From a virus, in the IMG/VR virus record IMGVR_UViG_3300032397_000005, positions 1 through 64,000 of that record: a stretch of DNA of 64,000 nt; one strand, 5' to 3'. The translations under genes and the position numbers were made by a program. Positions 40,500-48,913 of the stretch are shown one piece after another. The notes beneath the pieces were generated by a model. The model worked only from the letters and a program-made list of their open reading frames with translations. It had not been told where the DNA came from and did no database searches. The stretch's first letter is position 1. Each line of letters begins with the position of its first letter.

Positions 40500-41611
40500 G
40501 CATTGTTCACTACACACCCGCGGAGGCGCGGGACTTCTTCGAGCGGCTGGCGGTCTACTCCGCGGCCTTCGTCCGGGAGACGCTTCCCCACGTCCACTCC
40601 TTCTGGCCAAGCAAGAACCACTACGAGGAGTGGCGAGACGGCGCCCCGATCGGGAACGTCCTGCACTACACGGCGGGGACGCGCTTCGGAGGGACGATCC
40701 GGCACTTTGTCCTGGAGCACCGGGCCTCCGCCAACTGGGTGGTGGCGCGCGGTCTGGACCCGAAGTTTTCGGAGCTCCGGAGGCAACTGGAGCTGGACCG
40801 TGACCTCCGGGCGGACGTGGTGCAGGTCATCCCTCCGGATCAACCGTCCTGGCACGCAGGTTGGGTGAACCGCTTCCTGACCGGGATCGAGGTCCGGAAC
40901 GCCGGGATCCTCCGGGCGCACCCCAAGAAGATGGGGCGGCCGGGGGCGCTTGCCGGTGGGATGAGTCGAGACGACTTCTTCAAGTACGGGAATCTGGCGC
41001 GGGAGGACCTAGACTTCTTCTGGTGGCCGGACGGGTGGACGTCTAGGTTCGAGGGGGAGGTGACGCACTGTCACGGGAGCTGGTGGGAGACCTGGACCCG
41101 GGGGAGCGTGGCCACGGTTGTGACGCTCCTGCGCTACCTGAACGCCCTCTACCCCGGGAAGATGCGTCCGGAGTGGATGCTGGCTCACCACAACGTGCTC
41201 TCGACGAAGAGCGACTGTGTGTACGCTCCAGACCTGGCCTCCATCCGGAGCTCCGTCCTGACCTCCCGGGAGCACGTGGACAACTTGGAGTGGCTGTCTC
41301 TGCTAGACGACGCCGAGGACACGTTCGAGGACGAGGACGACCCGTGGATGCTCCGGGACCTCTCCGAGCGGCAGGCGGACCGCGCGGAGGAGGACGTGGA
41401 CGACTTTCACGTTGTGGACGGGCGCGTCGACCGTCCGGAGGAGGCGCGGGAGGCGCTTCGGCGGTTGGGGTATCACGTGGAGGGGGACGACTCGCTCCTG
41501 ACCAGCGTCCGGATCTACCAGCAGTCGCGCGGTTTGGACGTGGACGGGGACGTTGGGTCCCAGACCTACGCGGCGCTGGATAAGGAACTGAAGTCATGGA
41601 GGCTAAGGTAG
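40496..41611 (+). CDS. N-acetylmuramoyl-L-alanine amidase endolysin with peptidoglycan-binding domain
   Basis: 371 residues. Amidase_2-type features: NVLHYTAGTRFGG with zinc-ligand H57, then WMLAHHNVL and a Cys/Asp site (TKSDCVYAPDL). The C-terminal ~50 residues (AREALRRLGYHVEGDDSLL ... SRGLDVDGDVGSQTYAAL) form a PG_binding_1 domain. An acidic linker (EDTFEDEDDP) joins them. It degrades peptidoglycan at lysis. No signal peptide, so it would rely on the holin candidates at 7-9 kb. Confidence 0.85.
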   Translation: MSIVHYTPAEARDFFERLAVYSAAFVRETLPHVHSFWPSKNHYEEWRDGAPIGNVLHYTAGTRFGGTIRHFVLEHRASANWVVARGLDPKFSELRRQLELDRDLRADVVQVIPPDQPSWHAGWVNRFLTGIEVRNAGILRAHPKKMGRPGALAGGMSRDDFFKYGNLAREDLDFFWWPDGWTSRFEGEVTHCHGSWWETWTRGSVATVVTLLRYLNALYPGKMRPEWMLAHHNVLSTKSDCVYAPDLASIRSSVLTSREHVDNLEWLSLLDDAEDTFEDEDDPWMLRDLSERQADRAEEDVDDFHVVDGRVDRPEEAREALRRLGYHVEGDDSLLTSVRIYQQSRGLDVDGDVGSQTYAALDKELKSWRLR

Positions 41612-41615
41612 GGTC

Positions 41616-41879
41616 ATGAGCGAGCCAACCTACGTGAAGATCTACCGGGTCAGCGAGGCGTTTGAGGTGGAGGTGGATGAGGACGCGTTGGGTCCTCCCG
41701 GTCCCGGGGATGAACCCGGGCGACCTGCGCTCCGGGAGGCGCTCCGGATGGTTCGCGCTGGGGAGCTGGAGGGCGGTCCACCGGACGCTGAGTTCGTGGC
41801 CTTGGCCTGGGATGAGACGGCGCAGGTGAGTGCGGCCGCGCTGATGGGGCTGGAAGAAGTGAGGGGGAGGCGGCGATGA
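41616..41879 (+). CDS. Hypothetical acidic protein
   Basis: 87 residues. Beta start (TYVKIYRVSEAFEVEVDED), a Gly/Pro linker and helical end. ATGA overlap with the next gene. Not recognised. Confidence 0.5.
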   Translation: MSEPTYVKIYRVSEAFEVEVDEDALGPPGPGDEPGRPALREALRMVRAGELEGGPPDAEFVALAWDETAQVSAAALMGLEEVRGRRR

Positions 41880-42502
41880 GGATCCTTGTGACGGGTGGCG
41901 CTGGATTCGTGGGATCCCACGTGGTGGACGAGTTGGTCTCCCGGGGTCACGCGGTCCTGGTGCGGGACGACCTCTCGACGGCGGAGCTGGAGGAAGACGG
42001 GAAGACGCCGCGCTGGTTTCGGAAGGGGGCTGCCTACGTTGACTGCGCGATGCCGTACATGAAGAAGGATCTGAATATCCTGGAGGCGGTCGTTCACCTG
42101 GCGCTCCGGCACCCGCTGGAGCGGGAGCGCGCGTGCTGGGTCGCCGCCTTCGACGGTTACGTTACGGGTGGGGTCAGACTCCTGATGGACCTCCTGAACG
42201 CGGGGGCTCCGCTGAAGCGATTCGTCTTCGCGGGTCCGGTTAACGTCCAGGGCGTGAAGAAGTCTGCGGAGTTCTCCATGGTGAACGGGCTAGTCGACTT
42301 GCTTGGGTACTGGCACCGTCCACCGATGTTGGCGGTTCATTGCCTGCGGCTTCCGGAGCTCTCCGGGGAGCGGAGGGCGGTCCCCATGCCGGACGGGGTG
42401 ACGGGTCAGCGCGTGGAGACGGCGGCAATGATCCTGGCGAACCTGGCGGACGGCACATCACCCCATCACTTACACGTTGAAGTTCACTACGGTGACGCGT
42501 GA
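41876..42502 (+). CDS. Short NAD-dependent epimerase/dehydratase-like protein
   Basis: 208 residues. A clear Rossmann start, ILVTGGAGFVGSHVVDELVSRGH, and later beta strands (KRFVFAGPVNVQGV) follow extended-SDR epimerases. At 208 residues it is about 100 shorter than typical sugar epimerases, and no canonical YxxxK is evident (NGLVDLLGYW), so catalysis is doubtful. It may be a degraded or repurposed nucleotide-sugar enzyme. Confidence 0.6.
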   Translation: MRILVTGGAGFVGSHVVDELVSRGHAVLVRDDLSTAELEEDGKTPRWFRKGAAYVDCAMPYMKKDLNILEAVVHLALRHPLERERACWVAAFDGYVTGGVRLLMDLLNAGAPLKRFVFAGPVNVQGVKKSAEFSMVNGLVDLLGYWHRPPMLAVHCLRLPELSGERRAVPMPDGVTGQRVETAAMILANLADGTSPHHLHVEVHYGDA

Positions 42503-42849
42503 TGGACGGCTACGCGGTGGTGAGGAAGTCGACGTTGGCCTGGCTCCTCGAGCTCTATCGGGAGGCGGGGGAGCGGCCGGACCTCCCGGAGGAGGTGGCG
42601 CGTGACCTCCGCGTACAGGTGACGCGGGACGTGAGCGTGCCCGTTGACAAGGATCGCCTCCGGGTGGTTGGTCCGGTCCTCTCCGCGGAGGAGCACGTCC
42701 AACTCCTGGAGGCGTGTGATGACTTGGATCTCCCCCGAGAGAAGCAGGCCGGGGCGTTCTGGCGCCTGGTGGTTCAGGTGGTCCATGAGATGCTGCGAAA
42801 CGAGGGGGATGCGGTACTGAGACTCATTGGAGGAGAAGATGGCAAGTGA
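42502..42849 (+). CDS. Hypothetical helical protein
   Basis: 115 residues, ATG at 42502 in a TGATG overlap. Helical with STLAWLLELYREAGERPDL and a central beta segment. Not assigned. Confidence 0.5.
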   Translation: MDGYAVVRKSTLAWLLELYREAGERPDLPEEVARDLRVQVTRDVSVPVDKDRLRVVGPVLSAEEHVQLLEACDDLDLPREKQAGAFWRLVVQVVHEMLRNEGDAVLRLIGGEDGK

Positions 42850-43522
42850 GGGAAGTCTGCGCTCGATCAAGGTGGCGCGCAAGAAGAAGAAGGACTTCGA
42901 GGCGGAGGTGCGGGAGGGGTTGAAGTCGGCCTCTGAGCAAATTCAGCGCATCAACGAGCACCTGGCCAAGATATTCTCGACCCTGAAGGAGGTGGTCAAC
43001 GCCAACAACGCGGCGTCGCTGATCACGGCCTCCGTGGAGCGGTTCCTGGACGGGAAGCACCCGGGTTGGGACGACGGGATCCGGGACGACATCCTCCGGA
43101 GGCGAAACCTCCTAGCGGAGCGGAAGGCGCTCCATGCGGAGGCGGTGGCGCAGATGAAACCGGACGCGGAGATCCCTTGTAGTCCTCAAACGGTACTTTT
43201 CCGATCGGAGCGAAGGGTCGAGTTGGCGGATCGTCTGTGGGAGGTGGGGAAGGAGCTTGGGACGGAGGTTCAAGATGGTGCGATCTCCGTCTCTCTCCTG
43301 CTCAAGAGCAAGTTGCCGGAGCGGGCGGACGCCAGGATCAAGGAACTGCGGGGGATGACGCGGGAGACGACGCCGGAGATCTCTCCGGAAGGCAGGAACA
43401 AGGAACTGCGGGGGACGACGCCGGAGATCTCACCGGAACTTGAGGTGATATTCAAGAAGTTGGAGGAGCGGGTGGCGGAGGTGAGGCGCTCCGAGCGCAG
43501 GCCCGTTGTCCCCGGAGAATGA
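42839..43522 (+). CDS. Hypothetical coiled-coil protein with internal repeat
   Basis: ATG at 42839 following GGAGGAG; 227 residues. Starts basic (SIKVARKKKKDFEAEVREGL), long helices, and near the C-terminus a duplicated block KELRG(M)T...TPEISPE (two copies from about residue 166). Possibly a structural or scaffolding-like protein; no match recognised. Confidence 0.5.
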   Translation: MASEGSLRSIKVARKKKKDFEAEVREGLKSASEQIQRINEHLAKIFSTLKEVVNANNAASLITASVERFLDGKHPGWDDGIRDDILRRRNLLAERKALHAEAVAQMKPDAEIPCSPQTVLFRSERRVELADRLWEVGKELGTEVQDGAISVSLLLKSKLPERADARIKELRGMTRETTPEISPEGRNKELRGTTPEISPELEVIFKKLEERVAEVRRSERRPVVPGE

Positions 43523-43594
43523 CGCCATCAACGTGGTCGCCGCTTTGGGTGGAGGGGTAGGCTGGAAACTTCCGATCGCGGAGTCCCAACGAAC

Positions 43595-43828
43595 GTGAAG
43601 CAAACACTCTCCGGCAAGCGACGGCAGTCCCTCCCACGGAGGATGGACTCCAAGGTTGCTCCGGGGACCCTTCTTGGGCGGAAGTTGACGGGTTGCTACA
43701 GGTGCGGCCTGGAGTTCACACCGGAGGAGCTCCGGACGTTTCCAACGGAAGCGACCGTGGACCAATCTCGGATCTACGTCTGCGCGGGATGCGCTGGAGG
43801 GGAAGATGTCAAGGATCCTGACGCCTGA
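43595..43828 (+). CDS. Hypothetical zinc-ribbon protein
   Basis: 77 residues from GTG 43595; a shorter form from ATG 43643 is possible (GGAGG directly upstream). CYRCGLEF ... VCAGC forms a CxxC/CxxC knuckle. The 72-base gap upstream (43523-43594) shows no recognised signal. Confidence 0.45.
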   Translation: MKQTLSGKRRQSLPRRMDSKVAPGTLLGRKLTGCYRCGLEFTPEELRTFPTEATVDQSRIYVCAGCAGGEDVKDPDA

Positions 43829-44159
43829 GGCGCTGGTGGACGCGGCGGTGTGTCGGTTCTCCCGGTGGACGGAGCGGGACGCGGAGTTCAAGCGGAGATT
43901 TGGGCGGTGGACGCGTCCAAGCTTTGCTAGGCGCTACCCGTTGGCGGAGATGAAGCGGCTCATCCGCTGGTCCACCCTGGATCCGGAGATCCTTGACTTG
44001 GCTCCGTTCATCAACGAGATGCTCAAGGAGGACCGGAGGATTGCCGGGGAGATCGCCCTCTTTGTCTTCGAGGAGTTTAGGGATGCCTTCGCGACGGACA
44101 AGACGCTCAACCTGTTCAGGCTCAGCTACCTCAGACGCCTGGATACCTGCGGATTCTAA
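43806..44159 (+). CDS. Hypothetical protein upstream of ribonucleotide reductase
   Basis: 117 residues; helical with aromatic pairs (RRFGRWTRPSFARRYPLAE and FVFEEFRDAFAT). No motif recognised. It ends 9 bases before the RNR gene and is probably co-transcribed. Confidence 0.5.
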   Translation: MSRILTPEALVDAAVCRFSRWTERDAEFKRRFGRWTRPSFARRYPLAEMKRLIRWSTLDPEILDLAPFINEMLKEDRRIAGEIALFVFEEFRDAFATDKTLNLFRLSYLRRLDTCGF

Positions 44160-44168
44160 GGAGTCAAC

Positions 44169-46877
44169 ATGTCCGACGCTGACGTCACCTGCGCTCAACC
44201 TGCGTCCGCATCTCGTTTCACATGTAAGTCCGGGGATCCGCGGCCGGTCCGCCACTTCTCCAGGGAGGGGGAGGACGTCTGGGACGCCGCTGGGCCGTGG
44301 ACGCGTAGGACGGCGCGGATCGAGGGCGCGGGGGGAGCGGCGCTCTTCGAGCAGGAGAACGTGGAGGCGCCGGCCAGTTGGAGTCAGATGGCCGTCGATG
44401 TGGTGGCGTCGAAGTACTTCCGCGGGCGACTTGGGACCGTAGGAAGGGAGTATTCCGTCCGGCAGTTGGTGGATCGGGTGAGTAAGGAGATCTCGTACTG
44501 GGGCGGTCAGGATGAGTACTTCGAGGACGTCCCGCTCCGGGACGTCTTCCGGGATGAGTTGACGGTCCTCCTCCTCACTCAGCGACTCTCGTTCAACTCC
44601 CCAGTCTGGTTCAACGTTGGGGTGGAGCAGACCCCCCAGTGCTCGGCCTGCTTCATCAACTCCGTCGATGACTCCATGGAGAGCATCATGGACCTGGCCA
44701 AGACGGAGGGTCTCATATTCAAGCGCGGGAGCGGGGCGGGCGTCAACCTCTCCGCGTTGCGCGGGAAGAACGAGCCGCTTAGTGGGGGCGGGACGGCCTC
44801 CGGTCCGGTTTCGTTCATGCGGGGATACGACGCCTTTGCGGGCGTCATCAAGAGCGGAGGTCGCACGCGGCGCGCGGCCAAGATCATCATCCTAAACGTG
44901 GATCACCCGGACATCCTGGACTTTATTCGCTGCAAGCCGGAGGAGGAGCGGAAGGCGCGGGTACTGGCGAGCGCCGGCTTTGGCTCCGGGTTGGACGGGG
45001 ACGCGTCCGTCTGCTACCAGAACGCCAACAACGCCGTGCGCGTGACGAATGCGTTCATGATGGCGGCGGAGCGGGGGGATGCTTGGAAACTGTACGCGCG
45101 CAAGACCGGGGAGGTCATGGAGACCGTGAATGCGGCGGATCTCTGGGACGAGATCGTCTCGGCCGCGCACGACTGCGGGGACCCGGGACTGCAGTTCGAC
45201 GACGCCGCGAACGCGTGGAACACCTGCTTGGTGGACGGTAGGATCAACTCATCCAACCCTTGCTCTGAGTTCACGTTCCTCGACAACTCCGCCTGCAACC
45301 TGGCCTCCCTGAACCTCCGAAGGTTCCAACTAGAGGACGGTTCCCTGGACGTGGCGGCGTTCTCCGCGGCCGTGGAGGTCTCCATCTTGGCGCAGGACGT
45401 CCTGGTCGATCACTCCAGTTACCCCACGTCGAAGATTGCGGAGAACTCCAAGCGGTTCAGAGCGCTGGGTCTCGGGTACACCAACCTGGGGGCGTTCCTG
45501 ATGGCGGCCGGTCTTCCGTACGACTCGAACGTTGGTCGAGCCTACGCGGCCTCGTTGACGGCGCTCATGACGGGCGTGGCGTACCGCAGCAGCGCGCGGA
45601 TTGCGCGGAGGAAGGGGTCATTCGAGGCGTGGCCGCGCAACTCTCGCGCCATGACGCAAGTTCTTCAGAAGCACCAAAACGCAATCCGAGGCATCGACGC
45701 CGGTCTAGCGCCGATGGCGGTCCTCGAGGCGGCGCGGGACGTCTGGGACGAGGCTCTGGCGGAGGGGGTGGCCGGGTGGAGGAACGCGCAGGTGACCCTC
45801 CTCGCCCCAACCGGGACGACTTCGTTCATGATGGACGCCGACACCACGGGGGTTGAGCCGGACTTCTCCCTCATCAAGCGGAAGCGGCTCTCCGGTGGCG
45901 GGGAACTCCTCATGGAGAACGGCTCCATTGCGCGGGCGCTGGAGCGGCTCCTGTACGACGGGGTGGAGATCGAGCTGACGCTGAAGCACCTCCGGGATAA
46001 GGGGACGCTGCAGGGTTCCGAGGTCCTACCGGAGGACCTCGCGGTCTTCGACTGCGCGGCGGAGGACGCGGCGGGTCGGAAGATCTCCTGGACGGGACAC
46101 GTCCTGATGGTGGCGGCGGTCCAGCCGTTCCTCTCCGGGGCGGTCTCGAAGACGGTCAACCTACCGGCGGACGCCACCCCGGAGGACGTTGGTCAGGTCT
46201 ACCGCCTGGCGTGGCGGGAGGGTCTCAAGGCGGTCAGTGTCTACCGGGACGGGTGTAAGCGGGTTCAACCACTGGAGCGCAAGAGCGGGAACGGGGGGAA
46301 CGGGAAGTCCGTGGGGTGGGTCGCGTCGGTCCAGGTGGAGCGGGCGGCCGGGAGGGAGCGGATGCCGAGGGAGCGGGACTCCCGGACGCACAAGTTCGAC
46401 ATTTCCGGGCACGAGGGGTACGTCACCGCGGGGATGTACCCGGATAGGCGGCTCGGGGAGCTCTTCGTGGTGATGGCCAAGGAGGGGAGTACGGTTCGGG
46501 GCCTCCTGGACGCCTGGGCAACCTCCGTGTCCATTGCCCTCCAGTACGGCGTGCCGTGGGACGCCTTGGCGGACAAGTTCCGGCGGATGAGGTTCGAGCC
46601 AAGCGGGTTCTCGGACAACCCGGATATTGGGGCCACGACCTCCCCACTCGACTACATCACGAGATGGGTGGATCTGCGCTTCCCGGAGGGGAGGTTCGCG
46701 GATGTTCCACCGAGGGAGGAGGCGCCGGCGGCGGTCCGGGATGTCATCCAGCGCGTGGCGGAGGTGCTCCGAGTTCACGACTCCGGACCTCCCTGCGTGT
46801 CGTGCGGCGCCATCACGGAGCCCAGCGGCGCTTGCCACCGTTGCCCAACATGTGGAACCAGCACTGGTTGCGGATAG
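44169..46877 (+). CDS. nrdJ: Class II (adenosylcobalamin-dependent) ribonucleotide reductase
   Basis: 902 residues, intact, no intein. Conserved blocks: FNSPVWFNVG, PQCSACFINS (active-site Cys), KRGSGAGVNLSALRG, NAVRVTNAFM, the radical-site loop NPCSEFTFLDNSACNLASLN, LLAPTGTTSFMM and a C-terminal Cys cluster (CVSCGAIT ... CPTCGTSTGC) for thioredoxin-like reduction. No R2 subunit is seen, consistent with class II. It makes deoxynucleotides independent of the host and of oxygen, provided B12 is available. Confidence 0.9.
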   Translation: MSDADVTCAQPASASRFTCKSGDPRPVRHFSREGEDVWDAAGPWTRRTARIEGAGGAALFEQENVEAPASWSQMAVDVVASKYFRGRLGTVGREYSVRQLVDRVSKEISYWGGQDEYFEDVPLRDVFRDELTVLLLTQRLSFNSPVWFNVGVEQTPQCSACFINSVDDSMESIMDLAKTEGLIFKRGSGAGVNLSALRGKNEPLSGGGTASGPVSFMRGYDAFAGVIKSGGRTRRAAKIIILNVDHPDILDFIRCKPEEERKARVLASAGFGSGLDGDASVCYQNANNAVRVTNAFMMAAERGDAWKLYARKTGEVMETVNAADLWDEIVSAAHDCGDPGLQFDDAANAWNTCLVDGRINSSNPCSEFTFLDNSACNLASLNLRRFQLEDGSLDVAAFSAAVEVSILAQDVLVDHSSYPTSKIAENSKRFRALGLGYTNLGAFLMAAGLPYDSNVGRAYAASLTALMTGVAYRSSARIARRKGSFEAWPRNSRAMTQVLQKHQNAIRGIDAGLAPMAVLEAARDVWDEALAEGVAGWRNAQVTLLAPTGTTSFMMDADTTGVEPDFSLIKRKRLSGGGELLMENGSIARALERLLYDGVEIELTLKHLRDKGTLQGSEVLPEDLAVFDCAAEDAAGRKISWTGHVLMVAAVQPFLSGAVSKTVNLPADATPEDVGQVYRLAWREGLKAVSVYRDGCKRVQPLERKSGNGGNGKSVGWVASVQVERAAGRERMPRERDSRTHKFDISGHEGYVTAGMYPDRRLGELFVVMAKEGSTVRGLLDAWATSVSIALQYGVPWDALADKFRRMRFEPSGFSDNPDIGATTSPLDYITRWVDLRFPEGRFADVPPREEAPAAVRDVIQRVAEVLRVHDSGPPCVSCGAITEPSGACHRCPTCGTSTGCG

Positions 46878-46880
46878 ACG

Positions 46881-46908
46881 TTCACTCCTAGTCAAATTTT
46901 GGTAAGGT
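46881..46908 (+). promoter_or_regulatory. Candidate phage promoter (TTCACT-16-TAAGGT)
   Basis: TTCACT at 46881-46886 and TAAGGT at 46903-46908 with the same 16-base spacing and GGTAAGG core as the early array. It lies in the 80-base gap after the RNR and drives the gene at 46958. Confidence 0.5.
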
Positions 46909-46957
46909 TCCACCCACTCCATCCCTCATCTTCACCTACTCCCATCTGAGGTGGTAA

Positions 46958-47377
46958 ATGGATCGAGATCAAGTCAACTTGGTGGACCCCACCCTGGAGC
47001 CGACGGAGCTTGCGGCGCTCCGGGAGCTGGTCAAGGAACTCCAGGCGGAGGGGTGGGAGGTCATCTCCACGGCTGTTGTTGGGATGGACAGGACGCCGGC
47101 GGCGGTGGTCCTCCGGAGGGGGGCGGTCGAGCCGCTGCGGACGTTTGTGGCCGCGTGTCGGAGCTTACTCCGGGCGGCGGAGAAGGTTCGGCAGGTCCCC
47201 GCGCTCTCGGCGGAGGAGCACGAGACGGTTCAGGCGGCGCGGTTGACCTGTCGGATCATGGCGGAGCGCGCAACGGTCTCCGGGGCCTCGTTTGGGACGT
47301 TTGCCCACGCGGTCATGGCTTCGGCGGTCCGCGCATACGAGGATAAGAAGGATCAAGGGCAAGGAGAGGGAAGATGA
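46958..47377 (+). CDS. Hypothetical protein
   Basis: 139 residues behind GAGGTGG. Helical N-terminus (LAALRELVKELQAEGWEV), beta strand, then helices with an acidic/Lys end (DKKDQGQGEG). ATGA overlap with the papain-like gene. Not recognised. Confidence 0.55.
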   Translation: MDRDQVNLVDPTLEPTELAALRELVKELQAEGWEVISTAVVGMDRTPAAVVLRRGAVEPLRTFVAACRSLLRAAEKVRQVPALSAEEHETVQAARLTCRIMAERATVSGASFGTFAHAVMASAVRAYEDKKDQGQGEGR

Positions 47378-48183
47378 ATCACTCACTAGGCTGGCGGAGG
47401 GACCTCCCGGATCACCGGGACTACACTCAGACGCACCCAAGCGTTGGCCCAACGCTGGCGCTATCCAAGCCGCTCATGCAGGTCTACGTGTCCGGGAGGG
47501 CGGGTAAGAAGGACCTGCGGGCGTTCTGCTCCCCAATCGAGGATCAGGGGGAACTGGGGTCCTGCACGGCACACGCGGGCGTTGGACTCATGGAGTGGTT
47601 CCAGCGCCGGGCGTTTGGGAGGCACCTCGACATGAGTCGCCTGTTCCTCTACCTTGTTGCCCGGAGAATGGTTGGGATCCGGGGGGACGAGGGTTGCTAC
47701 CTCCGGACGGTGATGCAGGCCATGGTGATGTTTGGGGTCCCTCCGGAGCAATTCTGGCCCTACAAGACGGCGGACTTCGACCGGGAGCCGGACGCGTTTG
47801 TCTACTCCCTGGCGGATGACTTCAAGGCGTACAGCTACTACAGACTCACGCCAAACGCGGGGAAGTCTCAGTTGGAGGTCCTCCTCGACCACCTGGACGG
47901 CGGGCTCCCGTTCATGTTCGGGTTCACGGTGTTCTCCAACATCTCAAACAACGGTTGGATTCCGGAGCCTCAACCGGGAAACACCGTCCTCGGCGGTCAC
48001 GCCGTGGCGGCGTTTGGGTACGACGACAAGATGAAGGCGTTCCTCATTCGGAACTCGTGGGGGACGTCCTGGGGCCACGAGGGGTACGGGTGGCTACCCT
48101 ACTCCTACGTGGAGCGGGGCCTGGCGGATGACTTTTGGACGCTCATTAAGGCGAACTTTGTCAACACGGAGCTCTTCAAGTAG
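47374..48183 (+). CDS. Papain-like (C1 family) cysteine peptidase
   Basis: 269 residues. Catalytic Cys64 in EDQGELGSCTAHA, His209 in GGHAVAAFGYDD, and Asn227 in IRNSWGTSWGHEGYGWL, the full papain triad layout including the oxyanion Gln of the QG.L.SC motif. An N-terminal RRDLPDHRDYT is typical of C1 proteins of bacteria and phages. No signal peptide. Substrate unknown; candidates are virion maturation, host protein cleavage or cell-wall-linked peptides. Confidence 0.85.
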   Translation: MNHSLGWRRDLPDHRDYTQTHPSVGPTLALSKPLMQVYVSGRAGKKDLRAFCSPIEDQGELGSCTAHAGVGLMEWFQRRAFGRHLDMSRLFLYLVARRMVGIRGDEGCYLRTVMQAMVMFGVPPEQFWPYKTADFDREPDAFVYSLADDFKAYSYYRLTPNAGKSQLEVLLDHLDGGLPFMFGFTVFSNISNNGWIPEPQPGNTVLGGHAVAAFGYDDKMKAFLIRNSWGTSWGHEGYGWLPYSYVERGLADDFWTLIKANFVNTELFK

Positions 48184-48192
48184 GAGGCGCGG

Positions 48193-48639
48193 ATGGATGA
48201 AGACGCGGATCTGAGATGCACCGGGAGCTTGTCTCCCGGATCTCAGGGGGGTCACCCGTCGAGGAGAGTGTGGTCACTCAGATCAGGAAAGGAACCGGAG
48301 GCGGTCAAGGAGGAGATTGAGGTGGAGGTGAGCCTGAAGATGACGGTTCGGAACGGCAAGGGCGGCCGGGCAATCTCGAGGTGGGTTGTGCTCAGTCACT
48401 TTGGGTTCAACGTGGATAGGCTCAGGGTGGCGGCGGATCCCGTTCTACTCCTGGGAGCGCAGCGGTCCCTACCGGCCACGCTGAAGGTGTTTGTCGATGG
48501 TCACGGGGGAACGATCTGCGAGCAGCTTCGGGACCTTCAGGTCCGCGTTGCGCGGGAGGGTATCGTCGAGGTGATGGTGGGTCCCGAGGAGGAGTTGAAC
48601 CTCACTTCACTGGAGAACGTAGATGACAAGGGAAGTTGA
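48193..48639 (+). CDS. Hypothetical beta-rich protein (start uncertain)
   Basis: ATG at 48193 has AGGAGG 5 bases upstream, but the first ~40 codons contain a strong hairpin and look non-conserved. GTG at 48322 also has AAGGAGG and would give 105 residues starting just before LKMTVRNGKGGRAISRWVV. The C-terminal domain is beta-rich (LPATLKVFVDGHGGTI; VEVMVGPEEELNL). Not recognised. Confidence 0.45.
   Translation: MDEDADLRCTGSLSPGSQGGHPSRRVWSLRSGKEPEAVKEEIEVEVSLKMTVRNGKGGRAISRWVVLSHFGFNVDRLRVAADPVLLLGAQRSLPATLKVFVDGHGGTICEQLRDLQVRVAREGIVEVMVGPEEELNLTSLENVDDKGS
48211..48246 (+). promoter_or_regulatory. Strong hairpin near start of 48193 gene
   Basis: CTGAGAT (48211-48217) gca CCGGGAG (48221-48227) - 5-base loop - CTCCCGG (48233-48239) ATCTCAG (48240-48246): 14 paired bases with one 3-base bulge, no T-run. 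It could hide or regulate the first ribosome site or be a processing site. Confidence 0.6.
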
Positions 48640-48913
48640 GCCAGATGTTCACGTTGACGGGACCTCCTTGATGGTGAACGGAGTCAGGATCCACCTCCAC
48701 TTCCTGGACGCGTTCCGGGAGCTCCCGGAGGGGGGAACGGTGCCGCTGGTCAAGGTCTACTGCCAGGGCTGTCGGAAGTACAAAGTCGTCTCCCGGGTTG
48801 GCCTCCGTCACATGGGCGGCGGGGTGGTTGCCCTCCAGTCGAACTGCCACGAGTGTCGGGGCGTCATGAACGCCAGGAAGGCGGAGGAAGATGGGAGAAG
48901 GGCCACTCGCTGA
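48623..48913 (+). CDS. Hypothetical zinc-finger protein
   Basis: 96 residues, overlapping the preceding gene by 17 bases. YCQGCRKYKVV ... SNCHECRG gives two CxxC pairs; N-terminal part beta. Overlaps the dCMP deaminase start by 23 bases. Possibly a regulatory protein for the nucleotide genes. Confidence 0.5.
   Translation: MTREVEPDVHVDGTSLMVNGVRIHLHFLDAFRELPEGGTVPLVKVYCQGCRKYKVVSRVGLRHMGGGVVALQSNCHECRGVMNARKAEEDGRRATR

Noticed and set aside
44169-46877. Intein in the ribonucleotide reductase
   Set aside because: Phage RNRs often carry inteins, so this was checked; all conserved blocks run in order at normal spacing.
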